DNA of 48,787 bases from JAVVSR01 sp036654095 (GCA_036654095.1 JAVVSR010000013.1:1-48787), one strand, 5' to 3'; numbered from the stretch's first letter, positions 14,742-23,178 are shown. Numbers and translations: made by a program. The notes: generated by a model from the letters alone, not told the origin.

Positions 14742-17210
14742 TTAATAATGCGCTTGTTTTCTTCCCTTGCTTTTTAAAAGCATCGCTGATGAAAGTACTA
14801 CTAAAATTGATGTACAATTATGCACCAATGCGCCCGAAACAGGGTTTAACCAACCTAATGTAGACGCTATAACCGCTAGTACGTTTACCATCATCGCAAT
14901 TACTATGTTGCGCTTTATTGCAAATATAGAACGCTTGGCTAACTTCAGCGTGTCGCCAAATTTGTTTAAATCACTATTTAAAATTGCAATATCTGCCGTA
15001 TCAATAGCTATATCACTTCCTAACGCGCCCATAGCAAAACTTACGTCTGCCAATTTTAATGATGGCGCATCGTTAATTCCATCTCCGAGCATACATACTT
15101 TTTGTCCGCTTGCCTGCATATCTGCAATCGCTTTGAGTTTTGCTTCAGGCATCAAGCTGTGTTTAACTTCAGATATTTTACAAATTTCGCCGATATATTC
15201 AGCGCTTTTTTGATTGTCGCCTGTAAGCATTACAGTTTTGTATCCACTTTCATTAAGTTCTGAAATAACATCAACAGCGTTTGCGCGTATTGTGTCCGAA
15301 AACGAAAACATACCACATAACTTTTTATCAACAACGGCTACAACAACAGTATTGCCTTTCCCTAATTGAATTTCAACTTCACTTTTAATATTTGAAACAT
15401 CTACGCCACGTTCAATCGCCTTTTGATAGCTGTACACGCCGACAATAGAGCCATTTACATTGCCTTCTAACCCAACTCCCTGCAACGTTATAATATTTTT
15501 TGCCGTATAGTACTCCAGCCCCTCTGCTTTAGACACAATGGCCGTTGCAAGTGGATGCTCAGAATAAAGCTCAATGCTCGCAACTTTTTTTAACAATTCA
15601 TCTTCACTAATACCAATAGCTAATATACTGTCTAATAAAATTTTGCCTTCTGTTAAAGTTCCCGTCTTGTCAAAACATATTGTCTTTACTCGACTAAGTT
15701 CTTCAAGCGATGCTCCGCTTTTAATTAAAACACCATTTTTGGCCGCATTTCCAAGCCCTGCCGCTATTGCTGTTGGCGTCGCTAAAGCTAACGCGCAGGG
15801 ACAAAATACAACCAAAACAGTCGCTGCTCGGATAATTGAATTTATTGCGCCCACCTTAAATACAAATTGTGCGATAATACCAACCAAAACAGCAGTCACT
15901 AAAACTATCGGAACAATATATCCTGCCCACTTATCTGCAAGACGTGATATTGGAGCTTTTTTACCCGAGGCTTCTTCCACCAATTCCGCCATTTTTGCAA
16001 TGGTCATATCCTTTTGACTTTTTGTTACCTTAACTTCGATAACACCATTTTTATTTAAAGTTCCGCCATATACCGTGTCGCCCACCGATACATCAACCGG
16101 CAGATATTCGCCAGTCACTGAAGATTGGTCAATCGAGCCTTCGCCACCGACAACAAAACCATCTACCGCAACCATTTCGCCCGATTTAACAACAACTATG
16201 TCACCTATATGAATTTCGCTCATTGACCGTTTTTCAAGCCTTTCTCCAACCTTAACAAATGCTTCCTTAGGAATTAATCCAGCAAGCCGTTCAATGCCTG
16301 ACCTGCACTTTTTGACAGTTAATGATTCAATAAGTTCGCCTAAAGCCATTAGAAATGCAATTTCACCCGCAGCAAAAACATAACTATGCTTGTGTCCGCC
16401 TGCGCTAAAATCAAAATAAAAGCCAAAAATTTCTAGCGCGATTGATGCTATCATTGCAATACTTATAAGAACTGATGAGTTCAATTTTTTCTTTTTTATT
16501 GTGCTTATAGCCGACATGAAAATTGGCATTCCGCAAATTATCACAGTTACCCACGATGGATTAACATAATATAATGCCATCAAAATTCCGCTTCCGTTGC
16601 TTATTCCGTGCCAATTAAAAAAACCTAAAACTAGAAATATTAAAGACACCGAAAGTTTTAAAGCAACTTTGTTAAAGCCGTCTTTTTGATAATCAATATG
16701 CTTACCACCGCAACAACTATTAATTTTAGAATTGTGTTCAGCGCCACAGCAACAACTGCCCTCTACTTCCTTTTCAGCGTGGTCACCGCCACAGCAACAA
16801 CTGTGCTCTACTTCCTTTTCAGTGTGTTCAGCGCCACAGCAACAACTGCCCTCTACTTCCTTTTCAGAGTGTTCAGCGCCACAGCAACAACTGTGCTCTA
16901 CTTCCTTTTCAGCGTGGTCAGCGCCACAGCAACAACTGCCCTCTACTTCCTTTTCAAAGTGGTCACCGCCACAGCTACAACTGCCCTCTACTTCCTTTTC
17001 AAAGTGGTCACCGACACAGCAACAACTGCCCTCAACTTCTTTTTCAAAGTGGTCACCGCCACAGCAACAACTGCCCTCTACTTCCTTTTCAGTGTGTTCA
17101 GCGCCACAGCAACAACTGCCCTCTACTTCCTTTTCAGAGTGCTCACCGCCACAGCAACAACTGCCCGCAATGTTTTTTTTACCTATTTCGTTTCTATTAT
17201 TATTTTTCAT
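14742..17210 (-). CDS. P1B-type heavy-metal (probably copper) ATPase with Cys-rich repeat N-terminus
   Basis: An 822-residue metal-exporting P-type ATPase. Residues 16-159 hold ten copies of a 15-residue unit (GSCCCGxEHxEKEVE) instead of the usual HMA domain, followed by SCCGGKH. This gives 31 cysteines and over ten histidines. The core has eight predicted membrane segments, the TGE phosphatase loop (SVTGEYLP), the CPC transport motif at 470-472 (VVFCPCALALATP), the phosphorylated Asp514 in DKTGTLTEG, the SEHPLA His-Pro motif and GDGINDAP. The last membrane segment (GALVHNCTSILVVLSSAML) does not match the textbook Cu or Zn/Cd signatures cleanly, so the metal is not certain. The adjacent CsoR with a C-H-C copper site favours Cu(I). 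It forms an operon with csoR (8-bp gap). Family call is certain; metal is inferred. Confidence 0.92.
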   Translation of the reverse strand: MKNNNRNEIGKKNIAGSCCCGGEHSEKEVEGSCCCGAEHTEKEVEGSCCCGGDHFEKEVEGSCCCVGDHFEKEVEGSCSCGGDHFEKEVEGSCCCGADHAEKEVEHSCCCGAEHSEKEVEGSCCCGAEHTEKEVEHSCCCGGDHAEKEVEGSCCCGAEHNSKINSCCGGKHIDYQKDGFNKVALKLSVSLIFLVLGFFNWHGISNGSGILMALYYVNPSWVTVIICGMPIFMSAISTIKKKKLNSSVLISIAMIASIALEIFGFYFDFSAGGHKHSYVFAAGEIAFLMALGELIESLTVKKCRSGIERLAGLIPKEAFVKVGERLEKRSMSEIHIGDIVVVKSGEMVAVDGFVVGGEGSIDQSSVTGEYLPVDVSVGDTVYGGTLNKNGVIEVKVTKSQKDMTIAKMAELVEEASGKKAPISRLADKWAGYIVPIVLVTAVLVGIIAQFVFKVGAINSIIRAATVLVVFCPCALALATPTAIAAGLGNAAKNGVLIKSGASLEELSRVKTICFDKTGTLTEGKILLDSILAIGISEDELLKKVASIELYSEHPLATAIVSKAEGLEYYTAKNIITLQGVGLEGNVNGSIVGVYSYQKAIERGVDVSNIKSEVEIQLGKGNTVVVAVVDKKLCGMFSFSDTIRANAVDVISELNESGYKTVMLTGDNQKSAEYIGEICKISEVKHSLMPEAKLKAIADMQASGQKVCMLGDGINDAPSLKLADVSFAMGALGSDIAIDTADIAILNSDLNKFGDTLKLAKRSIFAIKRNIVIAMMVNVLAVIASTLGWLNPVSGALVHNCTSILVVLSSAMLLKSKGRKQAHY
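16734..17165 (-). repeat. 45-bp in-frame repeats encoding CCCG(G/A)(E/D)H units
   Basis: Nine full 45-bp direct repeats (16761-17165) and a partial tenth (to 16734) encode the N-terminal metal-binding array of the ATPase. Units differ at a few positions: G/H at position 1, G/A at 7, E/D at 8, and S/T/F/A at 10. One unit has CSC and one has CCCV. Near-identity of the DNA points to recent expansion by slippage or unequal crossing-over. Long open frames on the opposite strand here are a by-product of the repeat. Confidence 0.95.
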
Positions 17211-17218
17211 AAAACTCC

Positions 17219-17479
17219 TTATTTATACTTGTCAAGAACTTCAAGAAGCCTGTCTAAAACCGACATATCGCCGTTTTCAACACCTTCGCGCACACAATGC
17301 TCAATATGATTTATTAAAACAATCTTACTTACTTTTTTTACAGCAGCCTCAACGGCCGATAACTGCAACACAACATCTGAGCAATCCTTATTGTCACGAA
17401 CCATCTGTCTAACTCCTCGAATATGCCCCTCAATACTAGCTAATCTAGTGTCGATATCGCTACAAAAACATTCTTTCAT
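17219..17479 (-). CDS. csoR: CsoR/RcnR-family metal-sensing repressor
   Basis: An 86-residue all-helical DNA-binding repressor. The Cu(I)-site triad is present with exact CsoR spacing: C33 in KDCSDVV, H58 and C62 in NHIEHC (25 and 4 residues apart). The N-terminal RLASIEGHIRGVRQMV helix is the family hallmark. CsoR proteins bind GC-rich inverted repeats and let go when loaded with Cu(I). The N-terminus has two extra cysteines (MKECFCSD). AGGAGG lies 5 nt before the ATG. It is first in the operon with the metal ATPase, and two candidate operators lie directly upstream, so it probably represses itself and the ATPase. Confidence 0.93.
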   Translation of the reverse strand: MKECFCSDIDTRLASIEGHIRGVRQMVRDNKDCSDVVLQLSAVEAAVKKVSKIVLINHIEHCVREGVENGDMSVLDRLLEVLDKYK

Positions 17480-17495
17480 ACTTGCCTCCTACCCT

Positions 17496-17513
17496 ACCCC
17501 CTCGGGAGGGGGT
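17496..17513. promoter_or_regulatory. Candidate CsoR operator, GC-rich inverted repeat
   Basis: accccctc-gg-gagggggt is a perfect 8-bp inverted repeat, preceded by another accct. G/C-tract inverted repeats of this kind are typical of CsoR sites. It lies between the predicted transcription start (~17518) and the Shine-Dalgarno. It could also fold as an RNA hairpin in the leader. Confidence 0.75.
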
Positions 17514-17524
17514 CGTTTTATAAT

Positions 17525-17562
17525 ATAATAACCCCAAAACTTTATATTGTCAAGGGGTTATT
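17525..17562 (-). promoter_or_regulatory. csoR promoter inside a 9-bp inverted repeat
   Basis: The minus strand has TTGACA (17548-17553), a 17-bp spacer and TATTAT (17525-17530). Perfect 9-bp arms AATAACCCC/GGGGTTATT (17554-17562 and 17527-17535, 18 bp apart) bracket the -35 and run into the -10, an ideal place for a repressor. This gives the promoter region two distinct G/C-tract dyads. Confidence 0.8.
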
Positions 17563-17609
17563 TAAAAAAATTATTAAGATTACTAAAATTTTAACTGCAT
17601 TTAAATGTT

Positions 17610-18623
17610 TTACCACTTATTATAAACCTTTTCACAAAACGCGTACATATCCTTAATTTCTAGCACAGTGTTGTCATCTAGGGTAACCGTTCCATTCCAC
17701 AGCCCGTGTACTTGATGAGTTTTCATCCCAACGCATCCAATAATAGTCCCAACTTTGTTGTCATAAAACGGCGTCATTGTAAGTTGAAATCTACCATTTT
17801 CTTCCTTAAAAATCCATTTATCAAGCCACCGTCCATCTGGCTGATATTCGACATCGACTTTCCCGATTTTATGGCATTTGCCATCGTAAAAGATTGCAGT
17901 TTCGGTAGCGTTTTCCTCATTACCTATGCCCCACGTAATTTCAAAACCAAACAATTTGCCATTTACATAAGATGTGCCATTTCCCCAAAACCAATAGTTT
18001 TTGTGTTGCCAAGGCCCTCTGCCCCAGTCAATAACACCAAAAACGTCATCGCCCTTAAATTCAATTAATCTATCGCCAATTTTAACAACACCCGACGATG
18101 GCATACAGTTAATTTTTTGCGTCAAAAAGAAGCGATTTGTTTGCTTAAAGGGTGTTGCTATTGTAATGGATTCATTATTTAAATTATTTTGCATAACGAA
18201 GTCCATTTCAATTTTCGCGCTTTTGTATGTTAGGTGACGTTCGGTTTCGCTGACATCGAATGTCATAGTTTTTTTGCCTTTTTTATGTTCAAATTTATAA
18301 GGTTTCTCGCCGTTTCGAGGCATTTGAAACCTATTTACAGTCCCTATTGATAAAATAATATCCGAAACAGTTTCGCCTGTTTCAAAATTTACATAAGTTG
18401 CGGTTGCGCACGAAGCAAGTGATATATTGAAAAAATTTAGTTGTACCATATGTTCGCGATTTGAAACTTGATAAAAGTCCCATTCTTTAATTCTGAGTTT
18501 GGGCGCCGAAATAGTTTCGCGATTATATTCGTACAAATTGTGTCTGCACCAACCCGGATTAGTTAGCGTGCCATCGTTTTTTAAAAGTTTTGTAGGATTT
18601 AAAATTTCGATTTGTTTTTGCAT
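17610..18623 (-). CDS. DUF2804 family protein
   Basis: A 337-residue protein with the DUF2804 N-terminal pattern (LLKNDGTLTNPGWCRHNLYEYNR, then APKLRIKEWDFY) and a beta-rich body with GPWQHKNYWFWGNGTSYVNG. No signal peptide or membrane segment is seen. The function of the family is not known to me; the fold pattern recalls lipocalin-like/AttH-type domains, which is only a guess. It is a single gene with no obvious partner. The ATG start has a weak upstream site (AAAGGTG). Confidence 0.82.
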   Translation of the reverse strand: MQKQIEILNPTKLLKNDGTLTNPGWCRHNLYEYNRETISAPKLRIKEWDFYQVSNREHMVQLNFFNISLASCATATYVNFETGETVSDIILSIGTVNRFQMPRNGEKPYKFEHKKGKKTMTFDVSETERHLTYKSAKIEMDFVMQNNLNNESITIATPFKQTNRFFLTQKINCMPSSGVVKIGDRLIEFKGDDVFGVIDWGRGPWQHKNYWFWGNGTSYVNGKLFGFEITWGIGNEENATETAIFYDGKCHKIGKVDVEYQPDGRWLDKWIFKEENGRFQLTMTPFYDNKVGTIIGCVGMKTHQVHGLWNGTVTLDDNTVLEIKDMYAFCEKVYNKW

Positions 18624-18702
18624 AAAACACCTTTATTATTTTAAATTTATTTTTTTATATTGTAGATATTACAACCACGCGCGTACTCGCGAATTATAAT
18701 AT

Positions 18703-18752
18703 AAAAAACCGCAAACTACTATGCGCATTAAGCGCATAATAAGTTCGCGGTT
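18703..18752 (-). terminator. Terminator of the M28 peptidase gene
   Basis: The minus strand has a long stem (AACCGCGAACT...TGCGC with GCGCATAGTAGTTTGCGGTT, few mismatches) and a TTAA loop, followed by TTTTTA. It lies 30 bp past the peptidase stop. Confidence 0.8.
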
Positions 18753-18783
18753 AAGTTTTAACTTAAAGTAATCAATTAATTAA

Positions 18784-19992
18784 TTATTTGCCGTTTTCAA
18801 AGTTTTCCAAAGCTTGAACAGAAACCGCAAAACAGTTTGCCAAACCTTCGGGGTCAAGATTGTCATACGAGTCAAGACGAGTATGATAATAGCTTTGCAA
18901 GTTGTGGTCCATAGCGGTGATACCAACACACTTATATCCGCCTTGATTGAATGCCGCCGAATCGGTAGCGCCAAGTGGCACTGAGCATTTTTGAATAGGA
19001 ACATTAAGTTGTTTAGCTGCATCATAGAAAAGCGAAACAGCCGTCGGGTCAGCCTTCACAAAGTTATTCAAGTCTTTAGTATTAACGCCTAAGAACCTAC
19101 CCTCGTGAATAGTATCATATGCAAAGATAATAGTTTCCACATCTTTATACTCGGTCGGGTGAGCCTCACACCAAGCCTTCGCTCCACGAAGACCAGCTTC
19201 CTCGGAACCTGAAATTAAAAGGCCAACTTCAGTATTTTCCAATTCAATACCATTTTCATAAAGCGCTTTCAAAACAGAAATACCCATGTAGCAACCAGTT
19301 AGGTTGTCATTTGCTCCATCAACAACGATTTTCTCATTCCATAAGAAATACATACCAATCCAAAATGGAACAAACGCCAAACAGATGTAACCCAATAAAT
19401 TAGCAATTTCCAATTCAGGCTTAATAATTTTAGCAATGGCGATAGCTGTCAAATATAAAATACCCACAACTGCCGCAACGAAGTGGCCAATAAAACCAAC
19501 TCCGCCAAAATGATAGTTCATTGTCCACTCAAATGCAGCGTCTGGATGGCCGTTATAAAAAAGACGGCGCTTACATTCACCCGTGCAACGCTTAATTGCG
19601 GTCAAATTATATGAGGTTTTTTTAGCAAAAAGTTTATCAATAAACCTACGATAGAAAATAAATTGCGCAAACATAAATACCATACCAACAACAATAAGCA
19701 CAAGCGTCAAAATAGGCATAAAGAAGTAAGCAACCATTGACAACAAGAACAATGAAATTGAAATATAAATCCAACCCATAAATGAAGCGGGATAAACATC
19801 AAAAGGTTCAATCTTAATGTCTTCAGGCTTAACACCATACTCCTTGATTTTTTCAGCCATATATTCAACGGCTTTTTTTTCGCCCTCACTACCCGGGTCA
19901 CGCTTGCCAAATGTTTTGCAAATATGTGTGATTTCATCAACCATAAAATTTGCAGCCGAGGCTCTTTCGGCCTTGATTTTTTCAAAACTCAT
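18784..19992 (-). CDS. M28-family zinc peptidase with internal membrane segments
   Basis: A 402-residue metallopeptidase. Catalytic-type motifs are HPD at 149-151, GANDNLTG with D229, GSEEAGLRGA with E264-E265, a later YDT Asp, and YYHTRLDSYD with the last His ligand. Hydrophobic segments lie at ~73-115 and at ~165-218. The second block sits between the HxD and DN metal motifs, which in ordinary M28 enzymes are close together, so the active site is interrupted by a membrane hairpin. The ATG at 19992 is chosen because AAGGGGTG lies just upstream and the promoter (20024-20052) overlaps the extra codons of the longer reading frame. Probably a membrane aminopeptidase; substrate unknown. Confidence 0.87.
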   Translation of the reverse strand: MSFEKIKAERASAANFMVDEITHICKTFGKRDPGSEGEKKAVEYMAEKIKEYGVKPEDIKIEPFDVYPASFMGWIYISISLFLLSMVAYFFMPILTLVLIVVGMVFMFAQFIFYRRFIDKLFAKKTSYNLTAIKRCTGECKRRLFYNGHPDAAFEWTMNYHFGGVGFIGHFVAAVVGILYLTAIAIAKIIKPELEIANLLGYICLAFVPFWIGMYFLWNEKIVVDGANDNLTGCYMGISVLKALYENGIELENTEVGLLISGSEEAGLRGAKAWCEAHPTEYKDVETIIFAYDTIHEGRFLGVNTKDLNNFVKADPTAVSLFYDAAKQLNVPIQKCSVPLGATDSAAFNQGGYKCVGITAMDHNLQSYYHTRLDSYDNLDPEGLANCFAVSVQALENFENGK

Positions 19993-20023
19993 AGTAACAC
20001 CCCTTAAATATTTTATATGGAAA

Positions 20024-20052
20024 AGTATACCATAGTAGACCTTTAAACTCAA
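20024..20052 (-). promoter_or_regulatory. Promoter of M28 peptidase gene
   Basis: The minus strand has TTGAGT (20047-20052), a 17-bp spacer and TATACT (20024-20029), about 30 bp before the ATG at 19992. This fixes the translation start downstream of it. Confidence 0.75.
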
Positions 20053-20265
20053 CTATTTTATTAATGAAAGGTACAATTTATGTCATTTAAATCAATTTGT
20101 AAAAAAAAATCATTAATTGCGCATAAAAACTCATAAATATTGCTAATAATTTGATTCATATAACAAACAAAATATGCCGTTTATTGTTGTTAAAATGTTT
20201 TATTTATACAATAAGTCAATATAAAACGCTGATTTTAAAATACATTCGGACTTATAAAATCATAA

Positions 20266-20787
20266 TTATTTTAAACGTTCAAGCACGTTATTTAGCGGTT
20301 TAATTTTGCTTAGCGTAATCCATAACGCAAAACCTAACACTAAGCTTACTCCAGCTTGCAAAAGGTTCATTGGAACACTTGCCAGACTGCCTGCCCAACC
20401 ATACATAATCGCGCCCGCGAAGTAATAACCGAGTACCATCCAAAGCGCCGCAATAAATAATGCAATTAGTTTTGAAAGCGCGCTAGGAAGCATTTTAAAT
20501 GCGCTCATCAGTAGCCCTGCCACAAGACCTTCAATGCTTTTAATCACAAGCGTGAAAATAGCCCAATGTGGCGCAACAATCAAATCGGCCAAAGCCGAGC
20601 CTATTCCACCTACTAACATTGCCGGTACTCCGCCCATTAAACAAGCGGTTAAAAATATTATAGTATCGCCAAAATTCACGTAGCCGTCGGTAGATGGTAT
20701 AGGTATTACAATAATAATTGTTGCCACTGTCGTCAATGCCGTCAGTATCCCGAGTAGGGAAATCTTAAGTGTTCTGTTGTTTTTCAT
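20266..20787 (-). CDS. ribU: ECF transporter S-component, riboflavin type
   Basis: A 173-residue hydrophobic protein with five to six membrane segments and the ECF riboflavin-type S-component pattern (GYVNFGDTIIFLTACLMGG, then GGIGSALADLIVAP). S-components bind a vitamin and share an EcfA-A'-T energising module, which is not in this window. The substrate is assigned from its leader: an FMN riboswitch with terminator lies upstream on the same strand with no gene in between. AAAGGA precedes the ATG. About 290 nt of AT-rich leader (20788-21077) separate the terminator from the gene; I see no feature there. Confidence 0.88.
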   Translation of the reverse strand: MKNNRTLKISLLGILTALTTVATIIIVIPIPSTDGYVNFGDTIIFLTACLMGGVPAMLVGGIGSALADLIVAPHWAIFTLVIKSIEGLVAGLLMSAFKMLPSALSKLIALFIAALWMVLGYYFAGAIMYGWAGSLASVPMNLLQAGVSLVLGFALWITLSKIKPLNNVLERLK

Positions 20788-21077
20788 TTTTTATCCTTTT
20801 TTCTACTGTTGTTATTTTAAACGAATTAATTAATTTAATTCCAAAAAAATTCAAATCGCTACTTTATCAATACTTTTACTATCTTTAACACTGCTATATA
20901 AAAAATAATTTTATATTTAAAACACAAATTACATTTACTTTATTTAATTTAATAACAATTATTATACAGTTAATTTGTTTTTAAAAGCGCTAATTTTACT
21001 TTCGCGCGGCATACCGTTTAATTAATAAACATCAAAAACTATCTATATTATTTAAAGGTTTTTTTGCAAATTAAAAT

Positions 21078-21107
21078 AAAAAAACCTTTCCACAGCACGC
21101 GGAAAGG
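21078..21107 (-). terminator. Expression-platform terminator of the FMN riboswitch
   Basis: On the minus strand a CCTTTCC...GGAAAGG stem is followed by TTTTTTT. Just upstream, tttaatacaaattgtattaaa (about 21109-21129) is a self-complementary segment next to the aptamer 3' strand (GAGCC), the expected place for an antiterminator. FMN binding would favour termination. Confidence 0.8.
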
Positions 21108-21129
21108 CTTTAATACAATTTGTATTAAA

Positions 21130-21256
21130 AGGCTCTTTCCCATTCAGACTAAACTGTCGGTTGCGGATTCAAACCGCATCAACTGCTGGGGCTGTTGGAC
21201 TTGTCCGTAAAAACGGCATCACCACCGGTCGGGTAAATACCCTGCCCAAAGTTCCT
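21130..21256 (-). promoter_or_regulatory. FMN riboswitch (RFN element)
   Basis: The minus strand shows the conserved RFN blocks in order: GGGCAGGGT..., ACCCGACCGG(T)GGT, CCCCAGCAG.TGATGCGG, a TTTGAATCCGCAACCGACAGT block, and AGTCTGAATGGGA. P1 is formed by AGGAACTTT with AAAGAGCCT. RFN elements bind FMN and turn off riboflavin synthesis or uptake genes. Here it governs the ECF S-component gene. Confidence 0.95.
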
Positions 21257-21265
21257 AATTTAATA

Positions 21266-21294
21266 ATTTTATCATACAAGTGTTTAAAAGTCAA
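21266..21294 (-). promoter_or_regulatory. Promoter of FMN-riboswitch leader
   Basis: The minus strand has TTGACT (21289-21294), a 17-bp spacer and TAAAAT (21266-21271). The predicted start near 21259 places the aptamer at the very 5' end. The plus-strand stretch from here to 21620 is AT-rich and shows nothing else I recognise. Confidence 0.75.
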
Positions 21295-21620
21295 TGTTTT
21301 GTACGCTCAATAGTCAACTTTAAAAATTGCCTAAATTTTATAAGTCGGGCAAACTTTACCCTTTAAAAGTTAGACGAACTATTTGTTTTTTTAATTATTA
21401 TTTAGTTTAAAAAATAAGCTATCAATGCAACAAAATGTCTAGGCTTTTAACCTTTATTGTTTTCAACGCATATTGATATTTTTTTAATATTGTTAATATC
21501 TAAAATGTTTAAGCGAAAATTATTTTAATTTTTTATTATTTGTTTTAATATAGCTTATATTCTATATAAAATAAATACATAATTATATATATAATATATG
21601 TAAAAATTTTTCATTATGCA

Positions 21621-21649
21621 TTGACAAAAAAATTTAATTTTGCTACACT
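21621..21649 (+). promoter_or_regulatory. Promoter of MATE gene with near-leaderless start
   Basis: TTGACA (21621-21626), a 17-bp spacer and TACACT (21644-21649). The predicted transcription start (~21656) is only about 9 nt before the ATG at 21665, and there is no Shine-Dalgarno. Confidence 0.6.
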
Positions 21650-21664
21650 GTGTTTGAATTTACT

Positions 21665-23131
21665 ATGGAAAATAACCGCTCTGAAAAATTAGGCACTATG
21701 CCTATACCAAAATTACTATGGATGATGTCTGCGCCAGCTATTTTATCAATGTTTGTGCAGTCGCTTTATAATGTCGTTGACAGCATCTTTGTAGCAAAAA
21801 TAAGCGAAACCGCGCTAACTGCGGTTACGCTTGCGTTTCCTATGCAAATGCTAGTTCTCGCGTTTTCTTTGGGTATCGGTATTGGTACAAACTCGATTAT
21901 AAGTAGGCGTCTTGGTGAAAAAAACTTTGAAGAAGCCTCGAAAATTGCTAAAAACGGTTTGTTTATGGCAGTATGTACAGGGCTGTTCTTTCTTGTGTTC
22001 GGCTACTTTATCGCAACTTTATTTGCCGATATTTTTACCGAAAAAGGCACATTGCTTTATAACTATACTAAGGATTATTTGGTAATTTGCGTCGCAATGT
22101 CATTTGGTATGTTTATTGAAATTTGCATTACAAAAATAATGCAGGCCACGGGCAATATGATTATACCTATGGTCACGCAGCTTATTGGAGCGATTACAAA
22201 TATAGTATTGGATTATATATTTATTTTTGGCAAACTGGGTTTCCCTGCTATGGGTGTTGCGGGCGCAGCCTTAGCTACCGTCATCGGGCAAATTGTAGCG
22301 ATGATTTTTGCAATTTATAAATTTTCAAAAATGAAACTTGACTTCAGTTTAGCATTAAAAGGTTTTCGCCCCAATAAATGCACCCTTATTGAAATTACTA
22401 AAATTGGCACTCCTGTTGCTGTTATGAACTCTGTTGGAAGTGTCGCAATCGGAGCGCTTAACGGTATTTTAATTGTTATATCAAAAACAGCAGTCGCGGT
22501 ATTAGGCGTATATTTTAAATTGCAATCATTTATTTTTATGCCTGTTTTTGGTTTAAATCAAGGTTCAATGCCAATACTCGGGTATAATTATGGCGCAAAT
22601 AACAAAAGCCGTTTTCGCCAAACTATTTTAGTATGTTTTTGTTCGGCTTTGACAATTTTATCTATTGGCCTTTTGCTATTTCAAATTCTCCCGAAGCAAA
22701 TGCTTGAACTGTTTAGCGCAAGCGACGAAATGATTGACGTTGGTGTCAACGCGCTTAGATTTATAAGCCTATCCTTTATACCTGCCGCTATGGGCATAGT
22801 GATGATAAATATGTTTCAGTCAATCGGTCACGGTTTCAAGTCAATGGCAATGAGTTTACTTCGTCAAATAATATTTTTGTTGCCAATCGCGTTTTTATTA
22901 AGCAAAGTAACAATATTAAAATATGTATGGTTAGCCTTCCCTATCGCAGAGATATTGACAGTCATTATATTTTTTCCGATTGCAGTACAAACCATCAAAA
23001 CCGCTTTTAGAAAGCGCGCGCAATTTTCAGGGATTGCAAATGACCCCAACGGCTTAATTGACAATTTTATGGCTGATAGCCTTGAAAATAATACGACTTT
23101 AAACAACACTTTGGATAAAAGCGACAAATAA
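21665..23131 (+). CDS. MATE-family multidrug/cation efflux transporter
   Basis: A 488-residue membrane protein with twelve predicted helices and the MATE N-terminal pattern (PKLLWMMSAPAILSMFVQSLYNVVDSIFVAKI). MATE proteins exchange Na+ or H+ for cationic drugs or metabolites across the cytoplasmic membrane. The ATG at 21665 is used. A GTG at 21650 would lie upstream of the predicted transcription start and would only add five residues. The C-terminus ends in a hydrophilic Asn/Asp-rich tail of ~35 residues. It is a single gene with its own promoter and terminator; substrate unknown. Confidence 0.92.
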   Translation: MENNRSEKLGTMPIPKLLWMMSAPAILSMFVQSLYNVVDSIFVAKISETALTAVTLAFPMQMLVLAFSLGIGIGTNSIISRRLGEKNFEEASKIAKNGLFMAVCTGLFFLVFGYFIATLFADIFTEKGTLLYNYTKDYLVICVAMSFGMFIEICITKIMQATGNMIIPMVTQLIGAITNIVLDYIFIFGKLGFPAMGVAGAALATVIGQIVAMIFAIYKFSKMKLDFSLALKGFRPNKCTLIEITKIGTPVAVMNSVGSVAIGALNGILIVISKTAVAVLGVYFKLQSFIFMPVFGLNQGSMPILGYNYGANNKSRFRQTILVCFCSALTILSIGLLLFQILPKQMLELFSASDEMIDVGVNALRFISLSFIPAAMGIVMINMFQSIGHGFKSMAMSLLRQIIFLLPIAFLLSKVTILKYVWLAFPIAEILTVIIFFPIAVQTIKTAFRKRAQFSGIANDPNGLIDNFMADSLENNTTLNNTLDKSDK

Positions 23132-23141
23132 TAAATTTTAC

Positions 23142-23178
23142 AACAAAGCCCTCTGATAAACAGAGGGCTTTGTTTTTT
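23142..23178 (+). terminator. Terminator of MATE gene
   Basis: acaaagccctctg and cagagggctttgt form a 13-bp stem with an ataaa loop, followed by TTTTTT. Confidence 0.92.

Noticed and set aside
16686..17412. Long open frames on the plus strand across the metal ATPase N-terminus
   Set aside because: They are antisense to the 45-bp Cys-rich repeats, lack start signals and encode Ser/Gln/Thr repeats. The minus-strand P-type ATPase is clearly the gene.
19993..20052. Upstream extension of the M28 peptidase
   Set aside because: The extra codons overlap the -35/-10 promoter and lack a Shine-Dalgarno; the ATG at 19992 has AAGGGGTG.
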